64,000 bases of DNA from Rhizopus arrhizus (Eukaryota > Mucoromycota > Mucoromycetes > Mucorales > Rhizopodaceae): contig JAKZZE010000028.1 of assembly GCA_024220505.1 (NCBI GenBank), positions 310,001-374,000 on the forward strand, in the 5' to 3' direction. The translations under genes and the position numbers were made by a program. Shown here piece by piece: positions 34,501 to 46,545 of the stretch. Positions within the stretch are counted from its first letter, which is position 1, and each line of letters begins with the position of its first letter. A model generated the notes under the pieces. It was given only the letters and a program-made list of their open reading frames with translations, did no database searches and had not been told where the DNA came from.

Positions 34501-34868
34501 ATGCCTCGACTTTTTACTTTATTTACTGGCCTAGCTTTGGCAACAGCAGTTAGTTACAAATATAAAGACTCATTCTTGAAGGGACAAGATGATCTTCAAC
34601 GAGGCTTAGATAATGTAAAGTCCACACTTGACAAGGCTCCTGCAGTGACAAGAAACTACATGTCTGATTCACAGAAATATGTATCTGATCGCTTGATGCC
34701 TTCAGGTAAAAGAAAAAAAAAAGAGACATTGTTGTTGCTGTAACCACTGATTGTTTTATAGTGAAAGAAAGCTGGAATAGCCAAATTATTAATGCAACTC
34801 ATTCTATGATTAGATTTGATGTTGGAACAAAAGTGAAAAACTTTTTGGACGAGAACGTCTTTAAATAA
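34501..34868 (+). CDS. Small mitochondrial inner-membrane protein, probable MICOS subunit Mic12
   Basis: Two exons, 34501-34705 and 34762-34868, join in phase to 103 residues. One N-terminal hydrophobic helix (RLFTLFTGLALATAVSY) precedes a Lys turn and an amphipathic helical stretch (LQRGLDNVKSTLDKAP), then VKESWNSQIINATHSMIRFD. A short protein with one N-terminal helix and a conserved W-N-xx-I segment near the C-terminus fits the Mic12/Aim5 (QIL1-like) family, which stabilises cristae junctions. Short MICOS subunits are poorly conserved, so the name is tentative. It follows FAD1 on the same strand by 185 bp. Confidence 0.5.
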
Positions 34869-35020
34869 AAAAACTTCAATATAGTTACAAACAATAACGC
34901 TTATATAGAATATAAATCAGCAATAATAATGTTTTATAATGTAATTCACGTTCTTAGTTTGTAGATAAAAAAAGACAACATTAAATATTACTTCGTAAAA
35001 ATAAGCATTTAATAAAGTTT

Positions 35021-36466
35021 TTATTTCAAGTATTCCGGCTCGCCAGGTAACCATTTTCTCAATACATTTGGTATAAGTACAGACCCATCTTTTTGTTGAA
35101 ATGTTTCTAATAAAGCGATAATTACTCTGGGTACAGCAATGGCAGTTCCATTCAATGTATGGCAAAATATCTGTTGATTTTCATTGTGTGCCTGTCTATA
35201 ACGAATACCTAATCGGCGAGATTGATAATCTGTGCAGTTTGATGTGGATGAAATCTATATTGAATAGTTAATACACTTATTTTTGAATGATAACCAATGT
35301 CTTTTTACTTCTCCCCAGTTTTTCCTCCCAGGCATCCATGCTTCAATATCATATTTACGATAAGCACTTGCTCCTAGTTCCTCTGTAGGCATGTCCAGTA
35401 CTCTAAAGCATAATCCAAGTTCAGTAAACATCTCTTCTTGAATCATTCGAATTTCTTCCATCATTTCTTCGCTTTGTTCAGGTGTAGTGACTGCAAATAG
35501 TTCTACTTTGGAGAATTGATGCACACGATATAGACCTTTTGGTTCTTGTCCTCGACCACCATCCTCTGTTCGAAAGGCATGTCCAAATCCAACTAACTTT
35601 TGTGGCAATTGAGTCTCAAGCAAAGTCTTATCTGCAAATTTTCCAGCCAAGGGAATCTCTGCCGTACCAGCTAAACAGAGGGGTTCATTACTGGATCGAA
35701 TGTCGTAAATCTGTGAATGCTCATCTGCTCGTGGTTGAAATCCACAACCATATGCGATACTGGTTCGAACAATGTCAGGTGTCAAGACACCAAAAAACCC
35801 CTTTGAGGCTGCCTTATGCATAGCGTAGTTAATCAATGCAAGCTCTAAAAATGCACCCATTCCTTGAAGATAATAGAAGCTGGATCCGCTTGTGATGGCT
35901 GCCTGTTCAAGATCAAGTATGTTGAGCTCTGTTGTTATCTGAATATGATCTTTCAAATTTTCTTCTATTCGCTGAATGCCTACTGTTTTAAGGATACGTG
36001 CATTTTCTTCAGATCCAATAGGTGCTTTTGGATGTGTGGTATTGGGAATCAGTAAACCCTTGATGAGTAGATCGGCTTCAATCTGTTTAAGTTGATCTTC
36101 AGTCGATTTTACTTTTGCTTTAATTGTTTTTCCCTTCTCAATCAAGCCTTGTCTTTCAGATCCAGCAGCTGTCTTTTTGATAATAAGTGAAATGTCATTA
36201 CGCATTGTGTTGAGACCTTTTAGTTGGTTGTACACTTCGAGCCGTTTTTGATACAGTTGGGAAAATTTGTCCATGTCTATTTTGTTGTATTTTCTATTTG
36301 ACATGTTTTGTGTCATGATTGCCTTGTTTGAAGTTAAAAAAGCATAATCTAATTTTGGTTTAATTTGAAAGTGAAGCTTGTCTTGCTTATTATTCACAGT
36401 TTTAGATACCCATCGTCGACAGGGTTGAAATCCATGTCGTGTAATGGTAGATCTAGTTGGTAACAT
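35021..36466 (-). CDS. Seryl-tRNA synthetase, mitochondrial
   Basis: Charges mitochondrial tRNA-Ser. Two exons, 36466-35309 and 35254-35021, join in phase to 463 residues. The N-terminus is basic and Thr/Arg-rich ([19 protein letters not shown]), a plausible targeting peptide. Next is the long coiled-coil arm ([20 protein letters not shown] and [17 protein letters not shown]). Class II motif 2 reads [23 protein letters not shown] cut here to its key FRTEDGGR and [10 protein letters not shown]. The last exon gives [19 protein letters not shown] (motif 3) and ends with LPGEPEYLK. It resembles bacterial-type/mitochondrial SerRS rather than the cytosolic form. Yeast counterpart DIA4, human SARS2. 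Confidence 0.92.
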
Positions 36467-36479
36467 TAAAGAAATAAAG

Positions 36480-36516
36480 AAAATGTCGGACTATCATAGA
36501 TTTATTATAAGCACTA

Positions 36517-36560
<44 letters not shown>

Positions 36561-36990
36561 TCGTAAACCTTCCTATAAAGTATTGCCTTTTACTTAAGGA
36601 CATTATCGTATAAACTTTTAACTTGCCCGAAAATAGACAACATAGAAAACATCAATATAAGATGATAAGCCTATGTATGAAAAATTAACAATAAAAGGAT
36701 GACCTTTTAAGATGTTTTATATCTCAACATCAACCCATCTTTTTTCTTATTCGACAATATTTTCATATAATCTTTTAACAGAATTGAGCTAAAGTGCGTC
36801 TCAAAGAATTATGAAGGCTAAAAGATGAGAACCAAAATAAAGGCATTAAAACGACAAAATAAAATTTTAAAAGCAACAGTCATTTGCTAGCAAACGGCCA
36901 ATTGTTTTTGTTTAAACGTTATACCTTATTAAAGGTCCAATTGAGCGCTAAAAAATAAAACAAATAAGTCCCCCTCGGTCATAATTTATT
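36480..36990. other. Intergenic region with about 40-nt A run
   Basis: A run of about 40 A (36519-36558) sits upstream of the SerRS gene. The rest is AT-rich and unrecognised. Confidence 0.5.
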
Positions 36991-37904
36991 TAATGCTTAC
37001 AATGGTGTACGCCTTGTGGCACCGGATCATGGAGGATAGAACATATAACAGGCCATCGACAGGTCCAGGACAAAGCAATACTAGAGGGAACAAATGCGCG
37101 TGTCGGAAGCATACTCAAAAGGAAAGATATAGGGTCAGCTATTGTTTCAGACATACAGAGACGGTGATACGTATTGAGGCAACTGATGGCGTGTCGACTT
37201 GACAGGTTATTGTTGGGATGGCGAGGGCAGGGTTTGGGAGCCCCACCCGGCAACCAACCAAGGCGCCATCGTATACATCGACTTCTTTCTTCATGAGTCA
37301 TTGGTAGCCACAAAATGGGGTCGAGAGTTATTGTTGGTCGACAGCTGGATAGTAATTTGGAGTTCTTACCTTGGATCTGTTTTTCAAGGTTAGAGTGAAG
37401 AAATTTCTTTTTTATCGCTCTAAAGCCTCGGGTATCTAAATTGGTTATTGTTGGCGGCATCAATCTCCACAGAGCAATTTTTGATAGTCTATACGATTGA
37501 TGACCTTTTGTGTACTGTATGCGTGGCATTAAGCGATACAGCAGTGTGTCCTCAGGTAAAGACAATGAACGAAAGAGGAATAGGGCTTGAAGGATAGCTA
37601 CTCTTTCTTTCATCGTGGGTAACTTAGCAAAATGGAGCATCACCTTGGTGAATGTTTTTCTAGACGCATCGTAGATCTTACGTATGCATTTGTCTTGTAC
37701 CTCTTCTAAAGATTTCAGCTGCGTGTGATTAAAGCAGTTGATAGCTATGCCATATTCCATTTGTGGCCGAAATATTTGAGCATAAAATCGAGAGCATAGG
37801 AGCTTGGAGAATCCAGATGGATTTACCCCAATAGAAGATAGGCCATTTATATTTAGGTATCCACCATTTATTTTTTCAGAACAGACAAAATTTACCAGCC
37901 GCAC
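36990..37904 (-). pseudogene. LINE ORF2 3' fragment, internally deleted copy
   Basis: Open frame of 304 codons matching the C-terminal third of the LINE ORF2 at 62000-62840: LSSIGVNPSGFSKLLCS, YAQIFRPQMEYGIAINCFNHTQLK, LPTMKERVAILQ, then the C-terminal His/Cys knuckle CPRHPNNNLSSRHAISCL. Homology begins near 37850 and ends near 37012, so both ends are truncated. Where the other copy has stop codons this one has Arg or Trp, so it reports the ancestral residues. Upstream of the homology, near 37905, a short ACAGTGCGGCT resembles the tip of the 33-kb LINE copy, suggesting internal deletion rather than simple 5' truncation. Confidence 0.85.
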
Positions 37905-37919
37905 TGTATATGATCCAAG

Positions 37920-38271
37920 GACGAGATATGCTGAGGCCTGTCAAAATTCTATTGGTAAAAAATGAATTAGCGCGAATCAGGAAGAGATACTTGTCAGTTG
38001 CATATAATTAATATCCAGATAAAGTCGCATGAATATTTAGGCTGAATATTCTAATGTTTACAAGAAAATAATACAATCTTGTAAATAATTTTTGTGTTCA
38101 ATTCAATAAAAAAGATGTTTTCAGTAAATAAATAAGAACCGTGCCTCAATGCACTTCATTGGATTCTATTGTGCGATTCTGTAGTGTAAATATTCATTTT
38201 TTTTTTTACTACAATCGGAACCAAAAAAGTAGATCTTTGACAGGAAAGGATAGCCAATAAGTTGGAAGGTG

Positions 38272-38317
<46 letters not shown>

Positions 38318-38502
38318 GATTAGTAAATTATGATTTTCATTCGGACTATAAAAATACGTACAGTAAAAATATCATACTACGCATGAGGTGACTTTTTATT
38401 ATAAAAATGCCACGTTTTAAACAGTAATAATATTAAAAAAAAAGGCATATATAATTCTTCTGCATTTTTTCCTTTCCTTGATTTTTTTTTATAAGCATTA
38501 TA
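37920..38502. other. Intergenic region with GT/T microsatellite
   Basis: AT-rich upstream region of ERO1 containing a (GT)n tract running into about 26 T at about 38269-38312. No gene recognised. Confidence 0.6.
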
Positions 38503-40537
38503 ATGAAAAGCAAAGGCTTACTATATACGCTCACTATAGCATCTTTTGCTGTTCTACCTACACTCCAATCCACTGCCAAAGGCCCTCAACGTCCTCTGCA
38601 AGATCCTCAACCTGTCAAATTTGTTGAAAATGTTTTATCTACCAAAATCGATGAAAGTTATTGCAGCGTAAATAGAAAGTTGCAACATTTTATTGCGTTA
38701 CTTACTTTCTTATATTAGCCAAGTGGACAAATTAAAGATGCCTGTTGTGACTACAAAAGTATCGAAAATGTTCAAAATGATGTATTTGACAAAATACAAA
38801 ACCTTGTAAAAACAAAGTTCTTTAAATATTATAGAGTAAGACTAAGCTTTTTTTTTTTGGTGAATTATACATCATGCTTACTGTTGTGTTCCTTATAGGC
38901 TGATCTTTGGAAAGATTGTCCTTTTTGGGATGAAAATGCTTTATGTACCAATCGTGATTGCTCTGTGGCAACGACTGATGAGGTAGAACCAAGAAAATAG
39001 TCTTTCTTTTTATGGAAATTTGCTTTACATTAATTTTTTTTTAATTTGGTAGGAGATGTTGCCCGAAGACTGGAGGAAAGCTGCTTTAAGTGCAATTCAA
39101 TTACCACAAGGAAAATCAGTAAGTCAATTAAAATGTTTTATAAAAATAAAAACTTATTTTTTTTTAAAAAAAAAGCTTTCCCCTTTTGAAAAATGTACAT
39201 ATAAAGATCAAGACTTTTGTGTGGTTGATGACAAGCTAGATTCTGATAGTGTTGTGTATGTTGATCTAACAGAAAATCCGGAAAGATTCACTGGATATGC
39301 TGGCCCATCAGCCGCTCGAGTGTGGAAAGCGGTCTATGAAGAAAATTGTTTTGACATTGTTCATCGTATGACAGAAGGATGTGAGACTTGTAATAATGTC
39401 ATGAATCTCGGTGCATCATCACAATCAACAACAACGAAGCCATTGAATCCATTTGCCCATGTACCAAAAGACAAAGCTGAATTACATCAATTTCTTAATG
39501 ATCTTGCTGAAGAATCGGATGGAGGTGAGAATAGTGAAGATGAGGTTTGTTTAGAGAAGCGAGTGTATTATCGCTTGGTATCCGGCCTTCACTCTTCTAT
39601 ATCAATTCATATTTGTGACGAATGGTTTAATCAAAAGACCGGTGTTTGGGTGAGTACGGTTATAACGATATATGAGCTATGCTTTATTAATGTACATGTA
39701 TAGGAACCTAATCTTGATTGCTTTGTTAACCGTATTGGGTCTCATCCTGAGCGTCTTCAAAATGTCTACTTTACCTATGCTCTTCTTTTGAGAGCAGTAA
39801 ATAAAATTGGCCCATACCTTGAGCACTACGAATTCAGAACTGGAGATTCTGAAGATGATAGAAAAACAAGTCATTTGGTTCAAAGCTTAATCAAAAGCAC
39901 GTCATCCTGTCCACCCACTTTCGATGAAAAATCAATGTTCCGAGGCCCTGAAGCTTATGTAAATATACATTGATATGAATAGCTTTAACAATTGACTGTT
40001 ATCTAGGTACTTAAGAAAGAATTCAAAGAGCATTTCAGAAACGTTTCTAGAATCATGGATTGTGTCGGGTGTGAAAAATGTAGACTTTGGGGTAAACTTC
40101 AAACTGTAGGGTTAGGTACTGCATTGAAGGTACTGTTTTCCTATGAGGATAACTCCTTAAAGTAAGTAGTTGGTGAAAAATCACTGATAGAAAATCTAAC
40201 GCTTTATTTTAGCCCAAGCACAAATTCTGATCTCTTTGAAAGAAGCGAGATTGTGGCTCTCTTCAATACATTCAACAGATTTACTGAAAGTTTGCATGCT
40301 GTTCAAAAGTTTAGAGACATTTACATGAGTAAAGTGTTATCTGACAAGGTATATAAAAAAAGATAACTGGCACGCCTTGTCTTAACGCTTAATGAAATAT
40401 AGGAGATTCCTTTATTTGAAAATATAATGAGTTATGTACAAGTTCTTGCCATCAAATTATTAAATCAATGTAAATCATGGAATATACCAGTACCTCATTA
40501 TGTAGAGACATTGATCTTGGACACACTTTCAAAATAA
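38503..40537 (+). CDS. ERO1: ER oxidoreductin ERO1
   Basis: FAD-dependent sulfhydryl oxidase of the ER lumen that reoxidises protein disulfide isomerase. Nine exons join in phase: 38503-38667, 38719-38835, 38899-38982, 39053-39118, 39176-39649, 39704-39958, 40007-40161, 40213-40348 and 40403-40537, giving about 528 residues. A signal peptide is visible ([19 protein letters not shown]). Family blocks include [28 protein letters not shown], the Y-x-G-P-S-A-x-R-V-W segment and [17 protein letters not shown]. The active-site pair lies in [23 protein letters not shown]. The intron at 39119-39175 is 57 nt without an in-frame stop, so retention would add 19 residues; it is called an intron from its GTAAGT donor and phase. 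Confidence 0.93.
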
Positions 40538-40766
40538 ATTATTTAGGCGACATAGCATTCTTTTAAGCCAATAAACCTTTGTGTATTTATCCTCTTTGTA
40601 CTTCTCAAGAATATTTTGTAAGCCATCATCTATTTTAGCTTTAAAAACATCATTTCTCTCAAAATGACACATTTGAACTATACTTGTTTAACGGGTGCAG
40701 CATTAGGCAATATTATTATTTATTCTAGAGAATTTACATGCCTTTTTTTTTAAAAAAAGGTGTTTG

Positions 40767-42865
40767 TTATTCAGATGCTTCTTTAAGAAGCCGCGGTAAA
40801 ATATAATCTATTCGCTGAAGACCCTTCTTTGTAGGCCTGATGCCTCCTCCGTGGGTCCACTGAGACAGAAGTTCACGAGGCACATAGGTCTCTATTTTGT
40901 CGTCAACAGCCCCTTGTTCATCCACCAAAAATCCATTTTCCACAAACATGTTCAATTGTTCTTTATCCAGAAACTTTTATAAAATGTTTAATAAGGGCAG
41001 TTGTCAATGTTTTTTTCTATTATCTTTACTTTGTCAAGGGACTGCCCGTCAGTCAACTCTTTGAATCTCGATCTTGGTATTCCCATACGTGTACGAAGTC
41101 CAAACATGATCAATTCCTTTTTGAAATTAAAATTCATATTTTTTCAGCAGATCTTTCTTGCTTACCTCAGCCATATCATGAAAAGAAATAGGCATGATTT
41201 TACGAATACTAATCAAAATGGGTTATTTAAAAGCTATTCATCCACACTGTCTTACCCTTCTCCTTCTTTCTCACACAGTGACATGTATTTGTCTGGGTGA
41301 AATTCCTATAAATCATGTTTATATTTCATTTTCTTTTCGTGCTATTTTAGTTTATTACTCCAAAAGTTCGAACTCTTTCATTGCTAACAGCATCTGTTAA
41401 TCTTCCGTGAGCACCTGGGCCAATGCCTATAGGATGTGAAGGTAAGTTGCCCTTTTTTTTGTTTTAGGAAAAAACAACTAACCCAAATAATCTATTCCTT
41501 GCCAGTATGAAAAGTTATGGCGACTCATTGCTTTTTGATTTTTAGCATAACTTGAAACCTCGTAATGAGTATAGCCAGATTCTTGTGATATTCTGACGGT
41601 TTCCTCATACATTTCAGCTGCTATGTCTCCGTCTGGAATGATAGGAAGTAATCCTTTCAAATACTGTTTGTGTAATCTATGGCATGAACGTCATTTTAAA
41701 TCATTCGTTTTCTCTCTCTCTCTTTATAGTAAAGTATATATTTACGGTGAACTTCTTTCTACGGTTAGTTGATACATTGATAGATGGTCACCAGCTATAC
41801 TCATTGCATCCTGTAGTATTAGAATATTGAGCTATTTTTTCCTCCTTAAAGCAAAATTGCTATAAAATTATTAACCTTCAACTCCTTTCTCCAATCTACA
41901 GAAAGTAATTAAGATATTGTACATTGGGCTACCTTTACTAAAATACCTTCTATTGTTTGCCCTGGACGTGCATAAATAAGATCAAATGAAACCTTTTCAA
42001 ATATATCTTTTGCAGACGATAACGCTTTTAACGCTTCATTTGTTGAATGATCTCTTCCTAGTAATTTGAGGTCCCTGTTACTAAAAGTCTGTATACCCAA
42101 AGATAATCTATTGACGCCAGCTTGTTTAAATTGTTTAAGCTTCTCTTGTTCTACCGACTTTTTTTTTTTATCAGCAAAAAAGGAAGCAAAAGTCTTTTCA
42201 TTCACTCACTGTGGGGTTTGCCTGTTATTGCTTTAGCAAAAAATAAAAGAAAAAAGGTAGGTTATGGCTTACTTCTAATGTTACTTCAATATTTTCTGTC
42301 AGACCAACATGTTTATCCAATGTCCTCAATAACGATTCAATGGCTGAAGGCTGAGTTGAGATTTGTTATTTTTTTTTTTTTTTTTTTTTGATAGCTTTGA
42401 TTTTTTTTTTTACCTGAGCCAAACCTAATCAAAAGTTTCTTAATAAGAAATGCCTTTTTTTTTATATATTTATATATACTTGGAGTGCCACCACCAAAAT
42501 AAACTGAATGAACTTTTTTATGTTTCAGTTGATATTTTGAATGGTTTAAAAAATATTCGAGTTCTTTTGTCATTGCTTTCACAAGTCGATCATGAGGCGG
42601 ATCCTTTGGATTAACATATTTATTGAAATTACAATATGTACATTTACTGAAAAAAAAAGTCAATAGAATGAAAGCATCAAATACGTTCAGAATAGATCAC
42701 CTCTCACAATAGGGCCAATGAATATAAACAGAGAATGGTTGTTTACTAAATGCTGATTCTTTTTTTAGATCTTTTTTAAAATGACACAACTCAAAAGAAA
42801 ACCAAACCTCTTTTTTGAATGTTGAAGGGTGCTTTATATTTAAAATTGTTTTTTATAAATCTCAT
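40767..42865 (-). CDS. HemW/RSAD1-like radical SAM protein (CPO-III-like)
   Basis: Radical SAM protein related to oxygen-independent coproporphyrinogen oxidase; HemW/RSAD1 members bind heme and act as heme chaperones. Fifteen exons join in phase to 442 residues: 42865-42808, 42758-42701, 42646-42480, 42424-42414, 42350-42273, 42221-42210, 42157-41947, 41895-41876, 41810-41746, 41676-41483, 41426-41359, 41305-41256, 41208-41166, 41116-41030 and 40973-40767. A basic N-terminus suggests mitochondrial targeting. The cluster motif CESKCTYC (CX3CX2C) spans an exon joint. YFGGGTPSLAQPSAIE, EANPTSVEQ, GVNRLSLGIQTF, RHNFSYW, DYLGIGPGAHGRL and LIMFGLRTRMGI follow family order. Three micro-exons of 11, 12 and 20 nt are required to keep conserved motifs. 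Confidence 0.88.
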
Positions 42866-43779
42866 TTGCAGAATAAAAGGGCGAAAAGACAGAAATTGAA
42901 AGCATGATTTTGTAGTATTTTTTTTAAATGCCCGAACAAAAGTGGCCTACCGATCGTAAATACTAAATTGAAAACTAGAAAGAAAAAGAATAGCTCATTC
43001 TTATCAATTTCACTATTCACGCAATACAGCCTTTCTCGTTTGACACAGCCTTTGAGATAAAGGCAAGGGGGAGGGGTTTCCAGTGAGTGTATGTGTGTTT
43101 TATTCAGCGGATTTCTTTCATCTTTGATCAATACTCCTCGACAGGAACAAAGTGCTTGTGTTCACCGACCCCAAGATTCTGTCGCATCCTTACCTGATGC
43201 GGACAAACGCATCTCGTTTTCCCACTCTTTTTTCTCTCTCTCTCTAAAGTGCACACATTTTATATTTAACAAGATAGTTGCTATTTGGCTCAGACAGTCT
43301 TCTTCACTCGCTGGTATATACCATTCGAAAAAAAAAAAAAAAAAAAAGGATACAGACTTTAAGATGGCGAGTGATCATGGTAAAATAGCAACAAGTGTTT
43401 TGATTCAGTGATAATGTCAGTTAGCGTGTGTATCATCTGCGGTTGTTGATAGCAGTGGCTTTTTATGATTTGGTTGATGTATACCTGTAGAAAACAATCC
43501 CGTAGAGCTTCCTAATGTTCCCCACTGTGTGTGAGCCTCGACAAGCGATTGCACAGACAGCTTGGTCTCACAAAGATCAGTGCTATGACTGTGCTCTGAA
43601 GATGAACAAAGTAAACCGTAGCCAGGGATCGATTAAAGGAAATTTCCAATGTTTAATAAATTAGTTTAATAAAACGTAAGTGTATAAATATATTGTACAA
43701 AAAAGTTTTCTATAAAAAGATTAAGAGATTATAATTATAAAGTAATAACATTAGGATCCCCATTCTATAAAGAGTCAGT
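42866..43779. other. Intergenic region, nothing recognised
   Basis: About 0.9 kb. Pyrimidine-rich tracts near 43225-43250 and an A run near 43328-43347 suggest promoter DNA of the upstream HemW-like gene. No conserved product seen. Confidence 0.45.
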
Positions 43780-46039
43780 CTAAATTTTTTTTTTATCCTT
43801 GCCACTTACAAAGGGATGACGCCATCCACACTGAAATTCATTCTTCTTGTAGGTTCTATCTTCACTTGTCGAGGTATTATAGCCAATATGATACATTAAT
43901 AAAGTCTTGCTGGTCACCAGGGAATCCGAACAAGCCGAGCATTCGGGCAATTCACCCAGCAGACACTGCTGAATGATGATATCCGGAGGTCGATCCACAT
44001 AGTGTAGCAGCAGCCGAGAGGCCAGACGGGCCAATTCGGGTTTTAGAAACAGACCGCTGATAAAAAGAGAGGTGAGCAAGGCACAAGGCGCGCGTCGTGT
44101 TCTTACCTTCCACCCGTGCCAACAAAAATACCACAGTGATGAGGTACATTCGTTTGAGCTTTGTAAATCACTTTTTCAATCTCATGCCACGCGCGTGGAC
44201 CGCAGACGGGGAAATCGTCTTCCATCAGAGCATAATACGTACTTTCGAAATGGTGCGTGGCAAGCTGCAGGGCCTTGGCGACATGCAATCTCTGGTTGAG
44301 CTCTTGGCCGTCCTCACGCATCCACTTCAGGTACCTCTGTCCCTTGACCGTGCTCGAAAAGTGAGCTCGGGCGAGATCGTATTGGGCATGATGTGAAAAG
44401 TGGGTGTAGACAATGGCCTGCATCCGGTGGTAGGGCGAGTGCGCGGGCGGGTTCTCGGGCCAGTTGGCCAGGTAAGATTCGATCGTGCGCGTCAGATAGG
44501 CAGGGTCTCCGCGACGGGGCGCGGTCATGAACACAAAGGTGAACAGGTACCTCTCTTGGGACACCCGGTCGAGCTCGGCCGGCGTGATCTGGATGTCCCT
44601 GGTATAATAAGCATTCCAGGTCATCAGGATCGGCATCGTGATCGCCAGAACGACCGCGCTCTTCTTGACCGTGGACCACATCAGGCGCCAGAGCGGTGTC
44701 CGGCGGTATTGCTCGAGCGTGATGAACTCACTCACCTCCTTCACCCGGACCGAGTCCTCCCGTTTTTCATACGCCAGCAAGGCCTGGAGACAGAGCGTGA
44801 TCAGAAAGCCGGTGAGGAGTCCGGACAGAGACCACCACAAGATGTTCTGGGTCGTGTAGTTGACCAAGGTCATAGCGAGCTGCAGGCTCACTTTGCGTAG
44901 GGTCAGGGTGTGATTGGATTCTTTGGGTCCGTAGATCAAGATGTACTTGTCGTTGATGCAGAGTGATTGAATGACGAGGAGCGAAAAGAGAAAGGGAGCA
45001 AGGCCTACGAGGTGCGTTAGTACTCTGCTGGTCACCAGCCGTTCCTACCTTGATTGCACTCATGCATCGCGTTACTAAAGAATAACGAAGGTACGGCCCA
45101 ACCGGTGGACTTTGTGAAAAGATAGCCCAGGCCAAGCCTTAGGGTCGACACGGTCGTTAACAAGACGAGGAGCAACTCGATAAATCGACGTGTGCCACCG
45201 ATCATCTGTGCCAAGGATTCTTCAAATAAGCCAAGGATCAAGAGATTCCAGCCATACAGCGCGAGACTGGGCAGTGTCCAATCAAACAGAAAGGGCGACA
45301 GGATCAAATGCTTTAGGTTCAGTCGATAGATCACCAAAGAAGGAGCGGCGCAGGACAGAGAGACGAGATGGAGCGATCGGAAAAAGGAGAGGAGAAGGGC
45401 GATGAGGATCATGTAGCGAGTTGCGATCGGCAGCGGCCAGAGACAGAGCAACTTGTGTGATTTGCTCTTTGTCTTTTCTTCTTCTGGTCTCGTGTGGTGT
45501 TTGCGTACAGAAGAAAACGAAGCCTGCCGAGCACGGTGGTGTCGCTTGCTGTATTTTGAGTTTTTTCGAGCGTGCGTTTTGGGCATCAGCGGTTGCTGAA
45601 CGGGCGTGTTGAAAAAGAGCGTACGTAGTTCACGTGCTTTGGTGCTGTGTACAAACGAGGTGGGTTTAGTAAAGGATGTGGGCACCGATAGAGTGGAGCT
45701 GGTGGGTTGTGAGTAAAGTTTTTTTTGTTTGGGTTCATGCTTTTTTCTTTCTGTTTGTTGCACATTTTCTTCATTTGGACTTGACATAGGATTGACTGTT
45801 GCTCTAATAAGATCCTTGCTGTCAGTCAGTTTATTATTATTTATACTATCCACAATTGATATTTCTGCTGTGATAGGGGTTGTATTAAAAATAGAAGAAC
45901 TTTCTGTGAGTGATGAATTAAAAGGTTCAAGATGAGATTCTGTGTCTGTGGAAGGAGATGGTGCAATAGCTTGGTTTGATCTTGTCACTTCTTGCACGAG
46001 TCTAACAGAGCCAAACATCTTGAACAAGCTGCCTCTCAT
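43780..46039 (-). CDS. Multi-pass membrane protein with glycosyltransferase-like C-terminal half
   Basis: Three exons, 46039-45049, 45004-44107 and 44056-43780, join in phase to about 721 residues (a second Met lies at residue 8). Residues 1-200 are Ser/Thr-rich then Arg/Lys-rich and probably cytoplasmic. Residues about 205-370 hold several hydrophobic helices (PLPIATRYMILIALLLSFF, LALYGWNLLILGLFEES, PFLFSLLVIQSLC) with a rhomboid/DUF1751-like feel. Two more helices follow near 400-490. The lumenal-like C-terminal half reads PAYLTRTIESYLANWPE, ESTYYALMEDDFPVCG (acidic EDD like a metal-binding DXD), VGTGGSGLFLKPELARL and a Cys-rich end. This recalls GT-A glycosyltransferases such as PGAP4 (GPI side-chain GalNAc) or MGAT4, but family identity is uncertain. 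The core from about 44200 to 45400 is clearly GC-richer than all neighbours. Confidence 0.65.
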
Positions 46040-46545
46040 TTATTTGTACTTTATTTCACAAATGTATTTTCTATTAAAAATGATGTTGAATAAATAAAAA
46101 ACATAAGCTATCTTTCTTGTTACCTTTTCTTTTTCGGGCAAAAAAAAAGGGGAGGGGGAAAGAGAGGAGGTGAAAAAGGGTAAAGAAAGAAAAAGAGGGG
46201 GATGTTTAATAGAAAGATGTAAAAGGCTATTTCTTTTAAAATTGAAACAAAAAGAGAGATGGTTTATATTTTACAAAAAAGAAATGTTTAAAATCTGGCA
46301 AGAGTTTTGAATTTATTTTTTTATAGAAACACAACCAAAGAAGTCCTAAATATAGTTAAAAGTAGGCTGGTAAATTTATTATTTTGGTTCCGATCGACTA
46401 CACCATTTTCAATTTATTTCTTTATACAGTCGTTTGTGTTTGAAACTCAAATTTTTTTCTGTCCAATCAAAATCTTTTAATGCATTCAAATTTTTTAAAT
46501 GATTCAATTTTCTTAGCCATGAAGTCAGAAAAAATAATTTGTAGA
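46040..46545. other. Purine-rich upstream region
   Basis: Upstream of the preceding minus-strand gene. Contains G/A-rich stretches (46138-46260). No gene recognised. Confidence 0.5.

Noticed and set aside
42862..43411. Open frames between the HemW-like gene and the next gene
   Set aside because: Composition-driven; no conserved segment and no sensible splice partners.
44314..44900. Long open frames antisense to and out of phase with the glycosyltransferase-like gene
   Set aside because: They are shadows created by high GC; their translations are Arg/Pro/His-rich and unlike any family.
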